A DNA stretch of 64,000 nt from Fulvivirga sp. M361 (GTDB lineage Bacteria; Bacteroidota; Bacteroidia; Cytophagales; Cyclobacteriaceae), in contig NZ_VKDC01000019.1 of NCBI RefSeq assembly GCF_007097395.1, positions 105,237 to 169,236 of the forward strand, read 5' to 3'. The translations under genes and the position numbers were made by a program. Below, piece after piece: positions 9,062 to 17,534 of this stretch. The notes under the pieces are model-generated. The model was given only the letters and a program-made list of their open reading frames with translations. It was not told the origin of the DNA and ran no database searches. The first letter of the stretch is position 1. Each line of letters starts with the position of its first letter.

Positions 9062-9910
9062 ATGAGCAAAAACAAAGTATGGTTAGTAACAGGAGCGTCG
9101 AAAGGGCTAGGCCTTATATTGGTAAAAAAGCTTCTGTCAAGCAATTATCGCGTGGCAGCTACTTCTCGCACAGTAGCTTCACTCATTGATGAAATTGGTG
9201 ACGTTTCGGATAGCTTTTTTCCTATCGAAATGGACGTTACCAGCGACAACAACGTCAAAGGGTCAATTAACAAAGTTGTTGACCACTTCGGAACAATTGA
9301 TGTAGTTGTGAATAATGCCGGGTTCGGTCAAATAGGAACGCTGGAAGAATTGAGTGACGGAGAGGCAAAAAACAGTTTCGATGTGAATGTGTTTGGTTGC
9401 CTGAATGTAATCAGGCACGCCACTCCGATCTTAAGAAAGCAGGAATCAGGTCATATTTTTAATATTTCCTCCATTGGTGGTTACATTGGAAACTTCCCCG
9501 GCTTCGGCGTGTATTGTGCTACCAAGTTTGCAGTATCAGGGTTTACAGAAGCACTAGCTGAAGAAATGAAAGGGTTTGGAGTAAATGTCACTTTGGTATA
9601 TCCAGGATATTTCCGTACCAATTTCCTTTCAAAGGGCTCGGTAAAAACACCTGTAAATCCTATCGAAGCTTATTCGATCGCAAGAGAATCAGAACAAGCG
9701 CACTTAAACCAGATCAATGGGAATCAGCCTAATGATCCGGAAAAAGCGGCCGAAGTAATGATCGCCGTTAGTGAGCAAGAAGCCCCACTAGTACACTTAT
9801 TTCTTGGAAAAGACGCCTACCAATACGCAGGCACTAAAATCGATCTTATTCAAAAGGAAATGGAAGGAAATGAGGCATTGGGTACCTCTACCGAAATACT
9901 AAGTGAATGA
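9062..9910 (+). CDS. Short-chain dehydrogenase/reductase (SDR)
   Basis: 282 residues. TGASKGLG near residues 10-17 binds the cofactor; NNAGFG marks the fourth strand, and catalytic Ser (NISSIGG) and YCATK are in place. The 'ATSRT' end of the second strand suggests NADP(H). The sequence resembles the general 'oxidoreductase' SDRs similar to the gene at 6175. The next SDR gene overlaps its stop codon (ATGA), so the two are translationally coupled and may act on the same compound. Substrate unknown. Confidence 0.92.
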   Translation: MSKNKVWLVTGASKGLGLILVKKLLSSNYRVAATSRTVASLIDEIGDVSDSFFPIEMDVTSDNNVKGSINKVVDHFGTIDVVVNNAGFGQIGTLEELSDGEAKNSFDVNVFGCLNVIRHATPILRKQESGHIFNISSIGGYIGNFPGFGVYCATKFAVSGFTEALAEEMKGFGVNVTLVYPGYFRTNFLSKGSVKTPVNPIEAYSIARESEQAHLNQINGNQPNDPEKAAEVMIAVSEQEAPLVHLFLGKDAYQYAGTKIDLIQKEMEGNEALGTSTEILSE

Positions 9911-10836
9911 TCAACAAAACATTAAATAAAATGGCAAGTAATCAAAAAACAGTCTTGATAACCGGAGCAGGTTCCGGGATGGGATTACATACCGCTCAGA
10001 CACTTGCCTTGTCGGGATTCAAAGTTTATGCCGGCATCCGAGACCCAAATGGTCGGAATAGCCATAAATCCACCCGGCTAAGAGAATATGTGGAAGGGCA
10101 CGGAAAAACTATTGAAATCATTGACTTGGATATTCACCAGGATGCTTCCTGTCAGGCAGCCGCAAACAAAGTGATAGAAAAAGACGGAAGTATTGATGTG
10201 GTGATCCATAATGCTGCGCACCTTTTTGTTGGGTTTTCAGAAGGGTACACTCCTGAGCAACTTCAAAGTTCACTAAATACCAATGCCGTTGGTGCACATA
10301 GGCTTAATCGTGCTGTATTGCCTTATATGAGGAAGCAGAAGAACGGGATATTGATTTATGTGGGTAGTGGGATTACTAACTTAATGGCGCCATTTACTGC
10401 TCCATATGTGATAGGAAAGGCGGCCTTCGATGCTTTAGCAGAAAGTACTGCTTACGAAGTAAGTCAATTTGGCATTGAAACTTCTATCATGATGCCAGGA
10501 GTCTTCATGGAAGGGACTTCACATTTTGAAACAGCAGAATTTCCTAAAGACGAAGAGGTGTTGAAACAATATAACAGGCTCAAAAAGGATTATGACAATT
10601 ATGAGTCCGGACTGAGAAACCTTTTCCGATTTGGAGATGCTCCCATCCAGGGAGTCGCTGACAAAATCGAAGAGTTGCTTCTGCTTCCAAAAGGTCAAAA
10701 GCCTTTACGTGTTACCGTAGATTATTCTGATTACCTGGCCGAACCGGGGAATGCGGTAAGAGAAACCCTAACGGAGCGGGTATTTAGAATCATGAATTAT
10801 TCCCACTTGCTGAAAGTAAAGACGGATGAAAATTAA
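9907..10836 (+). CDS. Short-chain dehydrogenase/reductase (SDR)
   Basis: 309 residues from the ATG overlapping the previous stop, or 301 from the internal ATG at 9931 (MASNQKTVLITGAGSGMG), which better fits SDR N-termini. TGAGSGMG binds the nucleotide, and YVIGK (YxxxK) follows the catalytic Ser in 'VGSGI'. The fourth-strand motif is HNAAHLF instead of NNAG, a tolerated variant. It is more divergent from the other two SDRs in the cluster. Its 3' end overlaps the start of the broken NTF2-like gene by 11 bp. Confidence 0.9.
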   Translation: MINKTLNKMASNQKTVLITGAGSGMGLHTAQTLALSGFKVYAGIRDPNGRNSHKSTRLREYVEGHGKTIEIIDLDIHQDASCQAAANKVIEKDGSIDVVIHNAAHLFVGFSEGYTPEQLQSSLNTNAVGAHRLNRAVLPYMRKQKNGILIYVGSGITNLMAPFTAPYVIGKAAFDALAESTAYEVSQFGIETSIMMPGVFMEGTSHFETAEFPKDEEVLKQYNRLKKDYDNYESGLRNLFRFGDAPIQGVADKIEELLLLPKGQKPLRVTVDYSDYLAEPGNAVRETLTERVFRIMNYSHLLKVKTDEN

Positions 10837-11589
10837 TCATTGCAAGGGTTGGAGAATACCATTCTTCAACCTGTTTCTAACCCTCATACTACCCTTCTCT
10901 TGCCACGGGCAGGAAGAAAATACCGATGGAATGAATAGAGAGCAGACAAAAAAGAACAAGCTGATAATAGAAGGGAAATTTGAGAAATGGGTAGAAAGGA
11001 AAATTTCTTTGACCTGCTGGGCAGGAACGTAGAATGGACGGTTGCAGGCAGAAGCACACTTAGCAGAACTTACCATGGAAAGGAAGATTTCCTGAAAAAT
11101 GCCGTACAGCCGGTAGTGGAAAAATTTAAAACACCAATCCAACCTAAACTAATAAGCCTTACTGCTGAAAACAATGTGGTTTGGCTTCATTGGGAAGGGA
11201 AAGCCATTACGCTTACCGGAGAAACTTACCAAAATCAGTATGCATGGAAGCTGCTCATAAAAAATGATAGTATCACACGGGTAACTGCATTTTTAGACAC
11301 TTATGAATTAGACAAACTATTAGAGATGAAAACTAAGAGCCATAAAACAATAGAAGAAACAAAAGAATACATTGGTATGTGGGTAACTCAGGATGGTTAC
11401 GTCCGACATGAATTACTTCCTAATAACCGATACGATGAAGCACGCGGAAATAGAGAGCAGGCCTACCAGGGAAGTTATAAGGTATCAGGCAATCACATTG
11501 ATTATCAATATGATACTGGATTTACAGCTGATGGTGAATTCAAAACCGGTATTCTCTATCATGCGGGTATGGTTCTTTACAAGAAATAA
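10826..11589 (+). pseudogene. NTF2-like + Atu4866-like secreted protein, interrupted by a frameshift
   Basis: Two overlapping frames together make one protein. The first (10826-11032) carries a signal peptide ('FFNLFLTLILPFSCHGQ') and the start of a SnoaL/NTF2-like fold. The second, open from 10987 to 11589, continues that fold ('NVEWTVAGRSTLSRTYHGKE'). It ends in about 75 residues that strongly resemble the Atu4866 family ('YIGMWVTQDGYVRHELLPNN', 'FTADGEFKTG'). Continuity requires a change of frame near 10990-11005, around 'GAAAGGAAAATTTC'. Either the gene carries a real one-base indel or the assembly has an error. Role unknown; SDR neighbours suggest small-molecule metabolism. Confidence 0.72.
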
Positions 11590-11703
11590 GCAAGCCTCAT
11601 TTGCTCAAACCTTCTCAATTTGGATAGCAAGTCCCTTGATTTGGCTACATACATCAAAGGACCAATTGAGATCTTTGAAATGTAAACTTTAAATCCGGAT
11701 AAG

Positions 11704-12327
11704 ATGATTATGTCTCTTGATAATCCTTTGACAACACGAAATGCAAACACGAAAAATGGCACCATTATTATCGTTGACATTAGTGGATTTACTGAATTTG
11801 TTTATAAAACCCGGTTGATAGAGGGAAAGGATATTCTTCTTCGGTTGCTTTCATGCATCATCGAAAAAAACAAGTTAGGATTGTGTATTTCAGAGATCGA
11901 GGGAGGTGCCGTGCTGTTCTACCATTTTGGCACTCCTCCTTCTTTTAAACTTTTGCTGGACCAATTCCGGGTTATGAATGATTACTTCATGAGACATATT
12001 GAGAATATCAACAGCACATTGGACAGCCCGTTGGACCTTTCGTTAAAGATGATCGGACACTATGGTCCGCTTACTCAATATCAAATTGCCGGGTTTAGCA
12101 AATTATTTGGACGAGCAGTATTAGAATCACACTTACTTTTGAAAAATGCCGTGAATAGTAATTCATATGTCTTATTGACAAATGATTTTTTGAATCGTGC
12201 TTCTTTCAATTTCAATGAACCAAACTTTTCATACTATGAAAATGAGCAATGTGAGATGCTAAGAGGTGTAAAAAAATTATGCTACCGTTTTTATGATTTT
12301 TCCTGTCAAACCGGTACTGCTTGGTGA
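11704..12327 (+). CDS. DUF2652 cyclase-like protein, probably catalytically inactive
   Basis: 207 residues; an in-frame ATG at 11710 (MSLDNPL) is an alternative start. The fold signature is that of class III nucleotidyl cyclases: 'IIVDISGFT' (residues 22-30) carries the first metal-binding Asp (D25) and 'KLFGRAVLESHLLLK' resembles the last conserved helix. The second metal site, normally G-D, reads 'EIEGGAVLF', with Gly (G68) where Asp is expected. DUF2652 proteins in Bacteroidota are annotated as adenylate/guanylate cyclase-like without known activity. The missing Asp argues against catalysis and for a regulatory or binding role. Confidence 0.75.
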   Translation: MIMSLDNPLTTRNANTKNGTIIIVDISGFTEFVYKTRLIEGKDILLRLLSCIIEKNKLGLCISEIEGGAVLFYHFGTPPSFKLLLDQFRVMNDYFMRHIENINSTLDSPLDLSLKMIGHYGPLTQYQIAGFSKLFGRAVLESHLLLKNAVNSNSYVLLTNDFLNRASFNFNEPNFSYYENEQCEMLRGVKKLCYRFYDFSCQTGTAW

Positions 12328-12532
12328 CTGGACTTGCAACAAAAAGCTGGACAAATGATTAAGCGCATTTTGAATAATTGATTTTTACAGATTGACAACA
12401 GGCATGATAATTTTCATTATGAGCTTACAGGAATGGGCATTTAACCCTTGGATCATCGGAGTTATGGAAATGATTTTGGCTCTTTTAATTCGCTGGCAAC
12501 TTTTGTAAAACTCTACAAAATTCACACGTACA

Positions 12533-13249
12533 TTAAACCAGGTTAAAAGCGTTTGTAAATTGTATAAGGTGGGCGAAGTTTTTAAGGCCGAGTTTTCTAT
12601 TAATGTTTTTTCTATGATTTTCCACAGTTCTCCTGCTTATAAATAATTCTTCACTGATCTCAGGGTTATTATGCCCCCTGGCCAATAATCTTAAGATCCT
12701 TTTCTCCTGTTTTGTAAGTGAGGCAAAACGTTCAAAGTTCTTTTTCAGAAATTCATGTTCGTCCAGGACTGTGGAAATTTTATCAGCAATATTATTAATA
12801 TTATTAACTGGAAAGGTTAATGCGATGCACTGTTTTTCACCAAAGAGCTTGGTCACCGTAAAATGAAGGTCAAATTCGTTTTTGCCAACGTTTCTGGTTC
12901 TTAGTCTTTCGAAAAAACTCATCACATTACTCGGATCTGCATTACTCAGAAATGATAAGATGGCTGCAATATTTTTCTCCAGATCACCGGGGTGACACAT
13001 TCCCTGCAAAGCACTCATACCGTTCTTCAACACCTTTTCTTCGCTAACAGGAAAGAACTTCGAGACTTCAGGGTCAATGTACTCTAAAGCAATCGTTTTG
13101 GCATTATTTAGATGAAGGAAACAGGGGATCATTTCCTTAATATCCTGCAATTTCATTTTATTTTGTGATAGTGCATTCTCAACAACAAAAAGGCTTTTTC
13201 CGACGGATGAAAGTGCGTCTTGTTCTGTATAAATCTTTTTCATTTTCAT
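12533..13249 (-). CDS. LuxR-type helix-turn-helix regulator (paralogue 1 of 3)
   Basis: 238 residues. The last ~65 residues are a GerE/LuxR DNA-binding domain: 'LTKQEKRILRLLARGHNNPEI', then 'LFISRRTVENHRKNINRKLGL'. The N-terminal ~165 residues look like a PAS-type sensor ('HLNNAKTIALEYIDPEVSKFF') without a recognisable cofactor motif and lack a receiver-domain phospho-acceptor Asp pattern. Two close homologues follow in the same orientation; each has its own 170-180 bp upstream gap, so each may have its own promoter. An alternative start (MKKIYTEQDALSS) lies two codons in. The ligand is unknown. Confidence 0.88.
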   Translation of the reverse strand: MKMKKIYTEQDALSSVGKSLFVVENALSQNKMKLQDIKEMIPCFLHLNNAKTIALEYIDPEVSKFFPVSEEKVLKNGMSALQGMCHPGDLEKNIAAILSFLSNADPSNVMSFFERLRTRNVGKNEFDLHFTVTKLFGEKQCIALTFPVNNINNIADKISTVLDEHEFLKKNFERFASLTKQEKRILRLLARGHNNPEISEELFISRRTVENHRKNINRKLGLKNFAHLIQFTNAFNLV

Positions 13250-13418
13250 GGTTTAGGTGCACCTACATTGCTAACTGAATCAAGAAAACTCTTTTTAAAA
13301 CATAGGTTAAAATGTAAAAGTGGAAAGGACTTAGGAAAAATTTGGATCATAGCCGTGGCTTTCAAACAGATACAAAAAATGACTCATATGACAAAACAAG
13401 ATTTAAACACTTCTTGCT

Positions 13419-14129
13419 TCAAATAAGGTTGAAGGTCTTCGTGTATTTTATGATATCGTGAAAGTTTTTTATGTTGAGTTTTCTATTGACGCTCTTCCTA
13501 TGATTTTCTACCGTTCTCCTGCTAATGTGCAGTTTTTCGCTGATCTGAGGATTGTTGTATCCCTCTCCCAATAATTTCAAGATGTTTTTCTCTCTTTTAG
13601 TAAGTAAAGCAAATTGCTCAAAATTCTTTTTAAAGAAAGCGTGTTCATCCAAAATATCAGAAATCTTATCTGCGGTATTATGAATATTGCTAACGGGGAT
13701 GGTGAGTCCTAAACATTGATCTGCGTTGAGAAGTTTAAAAACAGTAAAGTGCAAGTCATATTCGTCTGTACCGGCTTTTCTTTTTCTTAATCTTTCAAAA
13801 ACACTGATCACCTTGTGTTGATCGGGAGTCCCAAAACAGGAAGATACTGTGTCCGTAACCTTAAAGACGTCTACAGGATGACATACTTTACGTAGGGCAG
13901 CCATACCATCCTCTTGAACATCTTCATCGGATATTGTAAAGTATTTGGAAATATCCGGATCAATATACTCCACTGCGGCTGTAGCAGAATTATTAAGATG
14001 GAAATAACATGGTACTAGATTTTTAATATCTTCAATATCCATAATGTGAGAAGCCAAACCGTTTCCTACTACAAACAGGCTTTTTTCAACTGTTGCAATC
14101 GCGTCTTGTTCAGTATAGTGTTTTTTCAT
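13419..14129 (-). CDS. LuxR-type helix-turn-helix regulator (paralogue 2 of 3)
   Basis: 236 residues with the same layout as its neighbours: an N-terminal PAS-like sensor ('HLNNSATAAVEYIDPDISKYF') and a C-terminal GerE domain ('LTKREKNILKLLGEGYNNPQI', 'LHISRRTVENHRKSVNRKLNI'). The start MKKHYTEQDAI aligns with MKKIYTEQDAL of paralogue 1, which supports it. It is the most divergent of the three in the middle part. No response-regulator receiver domain is present, so it is not a classical two-component output protein. Confidence 0.88.
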   Translation of the reverse strand: MKKHYTEQDAIATVEKSLFVVGNGLASHIMDIEDIKNLVPCYFHLNNSATAAVEYIDPDISKYFTISDEDVQEDGMAALRKVCHPVDVFKVTDTVSSCFGTPDQHKVISVFERLRKRKAGTDEYDLHFTVFKLLNADQCLGLTIPVSNIHNTADKISDILDEHAFFKKNFEQFALLTKREKNILKLLGEGYNNPQISEKLHISRRTVENHRKSVNRKLNIKNFHDIIKYTKTFNLI

Positions 14130-14303
14130 ATGAGGTTGTTGGGTCCATCTTCGACCGGATAGATTTGAGAACTGATTTTCAATGACTTATTGGTTTATCA
14201 TATTGAATGACACAACTGGAAATGCAAAAGTTGGAAATATTGAAAGAAAAACTTACACGGAAGTCACAGAACAAAGTAAAACCCAAAATCTTCTGTCAGT
14301 ACG

Positions 14304-15020
14304 CTACGACGTATAGAGATTAAATGCCCTGGCAAATTCTATCAGACTTGCTAAATTCTTAGTCTCCAACTTCTTATTAATCCTTTTTCTATGGTTTTCC
14401 ACAGTCCTTCTACTAATAAACAGTTCTTCACTAATCTTTGGATTATTGTATCCCATCGCCAATAATTTCAGGACTTTTTTCTCTTGCTTGGTTAGTGAGG
14501 CAAATCGTTCGAAATTTTTCTTCAAAAAAGCATGTTCGTCAAGAATTGAAGAAATCTTACCCGTTATATTATGCACATCATGGACTGGGAAGGTCAGCAC
14601 GATACACTGTCTTTCATTGAACAATTTGGTGACCGAAAAATGAAGGTTAAATTCATTTTTATTGCGTTTGCGTGTTCTCAGTCGTTCAAAAAAACTCATC
14701 GTACTACTGGCACCAGCAGTACTAAAAAAGGAATGTATAGCGGCAGTGTTTTTTTCGAGATCTCCAGGGTGGCATACTTCCTGTAAGGCAGCCATACCAT
14801 CTCTTTGGACTTTCTCTTCTGTAATCCTAAAGAATTCGGAAACATCAGGATCAATGTATTCTAAAGCAAGGGTTTCCACATTATTGAGATGAATGAAACA
14901 AGGTATCAACCTTTTAATGTCCTCTATATCCATCATACCACTGGATAAATGGTTCTCCACTACAAAAACACCTTTTTCGATAGACGAGAGTTGTTCAAAT
15001 TCAGTAAGACCTTTCCCCAT
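14304..15020 (-). CDS. LuxR-type helix-turn-helix regulator (paralogue 3 of 3)
   Basis: 238 residues, closest to paralogue 1 in the sensor region ('HPGDLEKNTAAIHSFFS' versus 'HPGDLEKNIAAILSFLS') and in the DNA-binding domain ('LTKQEKKVLKLLAMGYNNPKI', 'LFISRRTVENHRKRINKKLET'). Being first in the direction of transcription and preceded by a 436-bp gap, it is likely to carry its own promoter there. Tandem triplication points to recent duplication and divergence of a sensor-regulator. Confidence 0.88.
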   Translation of the reverse strand: MGKGLTEFEQLSSIEKGVFVVENHLSSGMMDIEDIKRLIPCFIHLNNVETLALEYIDPDVSEFFRITEEKVQRDGMAALQEVCHPGDLEKNTAAIHSFFSTAGASSTMSFFERLRTRKRNKNEFNLHFSVTKLFNERQCIVLTFPVHDVHNITGKISSILDEHAFLKKNFERFASLTKQEKKVLKLLAMGYNNPKISEELFISRRTVENHRKRINKKLETKNLASLIEFARAFNLYTS

Positions 15021-15456
15021 GCTAATGCTTTAATCAGTTACGTTATCATTAGTTAGGACAAGTTAAATCAGCAACCCCCCCATAAATCATATGTATTATT
15101 TTACAATAAAGCCTCACTTACCATGTTCCAAGTGATAACAGCCCTTGGATCCTTCATACCTTGGGTTTCCAGAAAGCTCAAAACCACGCCTTATCAACCT
15201 TATTCCAGAAACTTAAAATAATAATGTAGATATACATCTGAGTGTATTTATCAATACATATAACTAACTGTCATGACACATAACGGCTTTCTGCCATTCG
15301 CATGACTCTAATTTCACATTGGTTTTGAGCTAATTATATCAAATAACACAGTGTCTTAACCATAAGCCATCCAGGTAGTGAGAAATGGTGTCGCTTCAAC
15401 AATACGTCAGAATAATTCTGGTTCGTTATACTATTTTTCGAATCAAAGTCCCCCTA
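15021..15456. other. 436-bp intergenic stretch
   Basis: Lies between the start of LuxR paralogue 3 and the end of the TonB receptor gene, both on the minus strand. It must hold the regulator's promoter and the receptor transcript's end. I see no ORF, no strong hairpin and no repeat. A C-run (seven C) at about 15074-15080 and AT-rich tracts are the only compositional features. Confidence 0.4.
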
Positions 15457-17523
15457 TCAAAACCTGACATTTAACCCTAGGTTGATCGTTCTTCTTCTCA
15501 AAGGAACGTATAGGCCATCTCTGCTTAACGGTATAAACGCTTCATTATCCAGCACATTCTCAGTAAGTATATAGACCTCAAAGGCATCTCTCAAAGTATA
15601 TGACACTGCTAGATTAGCCATGAAATATCCATCTGTCGCACGCTCAGCATTTATATTCATGCCAGGCTCCACCTCTCGCTCCCCTCTGTAAAAACCGGAT
15701 AAATTGACATTAAGAGCGTCCCAATTCAGGTTTATGCCTCCATTTATGTAAGCTTCCGGTATATAGAGTGACTTTTCTCCTGAAACTTGATCCTCACTAC
15801 GGAGCCGGGAAGCATTCAAGAAAAAATAGTTCTGCTCCTTCCAGGTATATTTCATTATTAGCTCTACACCACTTACTTCTAATTCACCATTATTAGATGC
15901 AACAGCAATCGTTTCATCCAGTTCCGATGCTATATAGCCAATCCGATTATTGAATTTTTCAAAAAATGGATTGACCATTACTTCAAAACCTTTGTTTCTG
16001 AATTTTACTGAAATCTCATAAGTAGAAAGCTCTTCAAATGTCAGGTTCTCATTTCCATACAATAATGGAAGAAAACTATTACCTTGAATCTCGTAACTTG
16101 AAGGTGGCCTTACTGCTTTGGAATAAAGTGCTTTTATAATGAAATTGTCATTGGGCAAGTAGGCCAGCGCCATCCTGGGATTAAATGCAGTGATGGAGGT
16201 ACCTTGAAAGTTTTGGTAGTTATCCAATCTAAAACCAAGAAGTAAGGACAAATTATCTTTTGGGTTCCAGTTATTTTCACCAAATAGCGAATAGATAGTG
16301 CGATCATCATCAGGAAGATCAATATTAAAATCCCGTTTTCTTTGATCCGTCACATCAATGAAAATATTAGCATCGTTCAGCTGACTCAAACTATGGTCAT
16401 ATTGCCCTTCTCTTTCTACTTTAAACCCCGCGTTCAACGTATTTTCACCTAAAAACTTGAAATCTTTGAGATAATCCAGTTTTAGATAGTAATTGTAATT
16501 GTTCAAGGAGGTGCGAAATGGAACATTTATTCTTTGGTCCACACCCACCGGAATGAATTCATCGAGGTTGAACGTATTTACCCTGCTAAAGACAGATGCT
16601 CCTGCAGATAGTTCAATGGCATCGACAGGAGCGTATTTGATATAATTGTGAAAGGTAGAAGCTTTATATCCATAAAGATCTGAGCTCTCTGAAAGGCTCA
16701 AATTTGAAAATAGTGCGTCCGCCTCCACGTTCTTGTACCAGGACCCGATTTCCATTTTCTCATCGGGAGATTTTACATTTGCTGTAAAGCTTATTGCTCC
16801 TCTGATGCCATCCTTCAGTTCAGCTTCATCGCCTAACTGATCTGATACATCCTGATCGGGATGGGATTGGCCTTTGTCATCAGCATATTGAAGGCTTGTC
16901 CCCAAATGCCATCCATCAATATTCTGGCCATGATTTACGGTAAACCGCTTGGATTGCAAACCATCTTCACTATTGAAACCGGTATTCAGATAAACCTCTG
17001 TTCCCATTAAACCGGCATCTTTCGTTATCACGTTAATGGTTGTCAAAGCACTACCCCCCATAAGTGGTGCGGGACTGGTGCTTATCTCTATTCGTTCAAC
17101 GTTTTCCAGGGTAAATTGCATCCCTGTATAGGGTGAACCGAATGTGGATTCATTAAATTTATTTTCTCCATTAAACAGTATTAGTATTTGCTGATTAAAG
17201 TCTGATAATATCCCCCTGGAATATATACCTTCGCTCACCGGGTCGCCATACTTGAAATAGGTAGGGACCACATCCATTCCCGGTACCATAACATTCAATG
17301 CATCTCGTAAGGTTCTGGCTTGTAAGGCCCGGATCTGTTCTTTATCAATAACAATTACCGCTCCTGGTATCTGATCCGGATTCTTAACCGTTTTTGAACC
17401 TACAGATATCTCGATTTGCATCAACTCTTCCAGGCTCAATTTCATGAGATCCTCATCTGAAGCCTGAGCCATGAGCCGGGTCATGCCGGCCAGCATAATT
17501 AAACTAAAAAATATATTTTTCAT
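15457..17523 (-). CDS. TonB-dependent outer-membrane receptor
   Basis: 688 residues from the ATG at 17523 (MKNIFFSLIMLAGMTRLMAQ, a signal peptide); the longer reading to 17568 would overlap the upstream gene. A short N-terminal 'LMKLSLEELMQIEISVGSK' segment precedes the plug domain ('QIPGAVIVIDKEQIRALQAR', 'RTLRDALNVMVPGMDV'), then a ~500-residue barrel ending in aromatic Phe ('TINLGLNVRF'). The 'SLEELMQIEIS' opening is typical of receptors with a cobalamin/siderophore or colicin I-type architecture rather than SusC. It starts 12 bp after a beta-helix lipoprotein gene, which is probably its surface partner. Substrate unknown. Confidence 0.9.
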   Translation of the reverse strand: MKNIFFSLIMLAGMTRLMAQASDEDLMKLSLEELMQIEISVGSKTVKNPDQIPGAVIVIDKEQIRALQARTLRDALNVMVPGMDVVPTYFKYGDPVSEGIYSRGILSDFNQQILILFNGENKFNESTFGSPYTGMQFTLENVERIEISTSPAPLMGGSALTTINVITKDAGLMGTEVYLNTGFNSEDGLQSKRFTVNHGQNIDGWHLGTSLQYADDKGQSHPDQDVSDQLGDEAELKDGIRGAISFTANVKSPDEKMEIGSWYKNVEADALFSNLSLSESSDLYGYKASTFHNYIKYAPVDAIELSAGASVFSRVNTFNLDEFIPVGVDQRINVPFRTSLNNYNYYLKLDYLKDFKFLGENTLNAGFKVEREGQYDHSLSQLNDANIFIDVTDQRKRDFNIDLPDDDRTIYSLFGENNWNPKDNLSLLLGFRLDNYQNFQGTSITAFNPRMALAYLPNDNFIIKALYSKAVRPPSSYEIQGNSFLPLLYGNENLTFEELSTYEISVKFRNKGFEVMVNPFFEKFNNRIGYIASELDETIAVASNNGELEVSGVELIMKYTWKEQNYFFLNASRLRSEDQVSGEKSLYIPEAYINGGINLNWDALNVNLSGFYRGEREVEPGMNINAERATDGYFMANLAVSYTLRDAFEVYILTENVLDNEAFIPLSRDGLYVPLRRRTINLGLNVRF

Positions 17524-17534
17524 CTTATGTATCG

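Noticed and set aside
12501..12520. Terminator TTTTGTA/TACAAAA between the cyclase-like gene and LuxR paralogue 1
   Set aside because: The stem is only 7 bp and entirely AT-rich apart from one pair; too weak to call.
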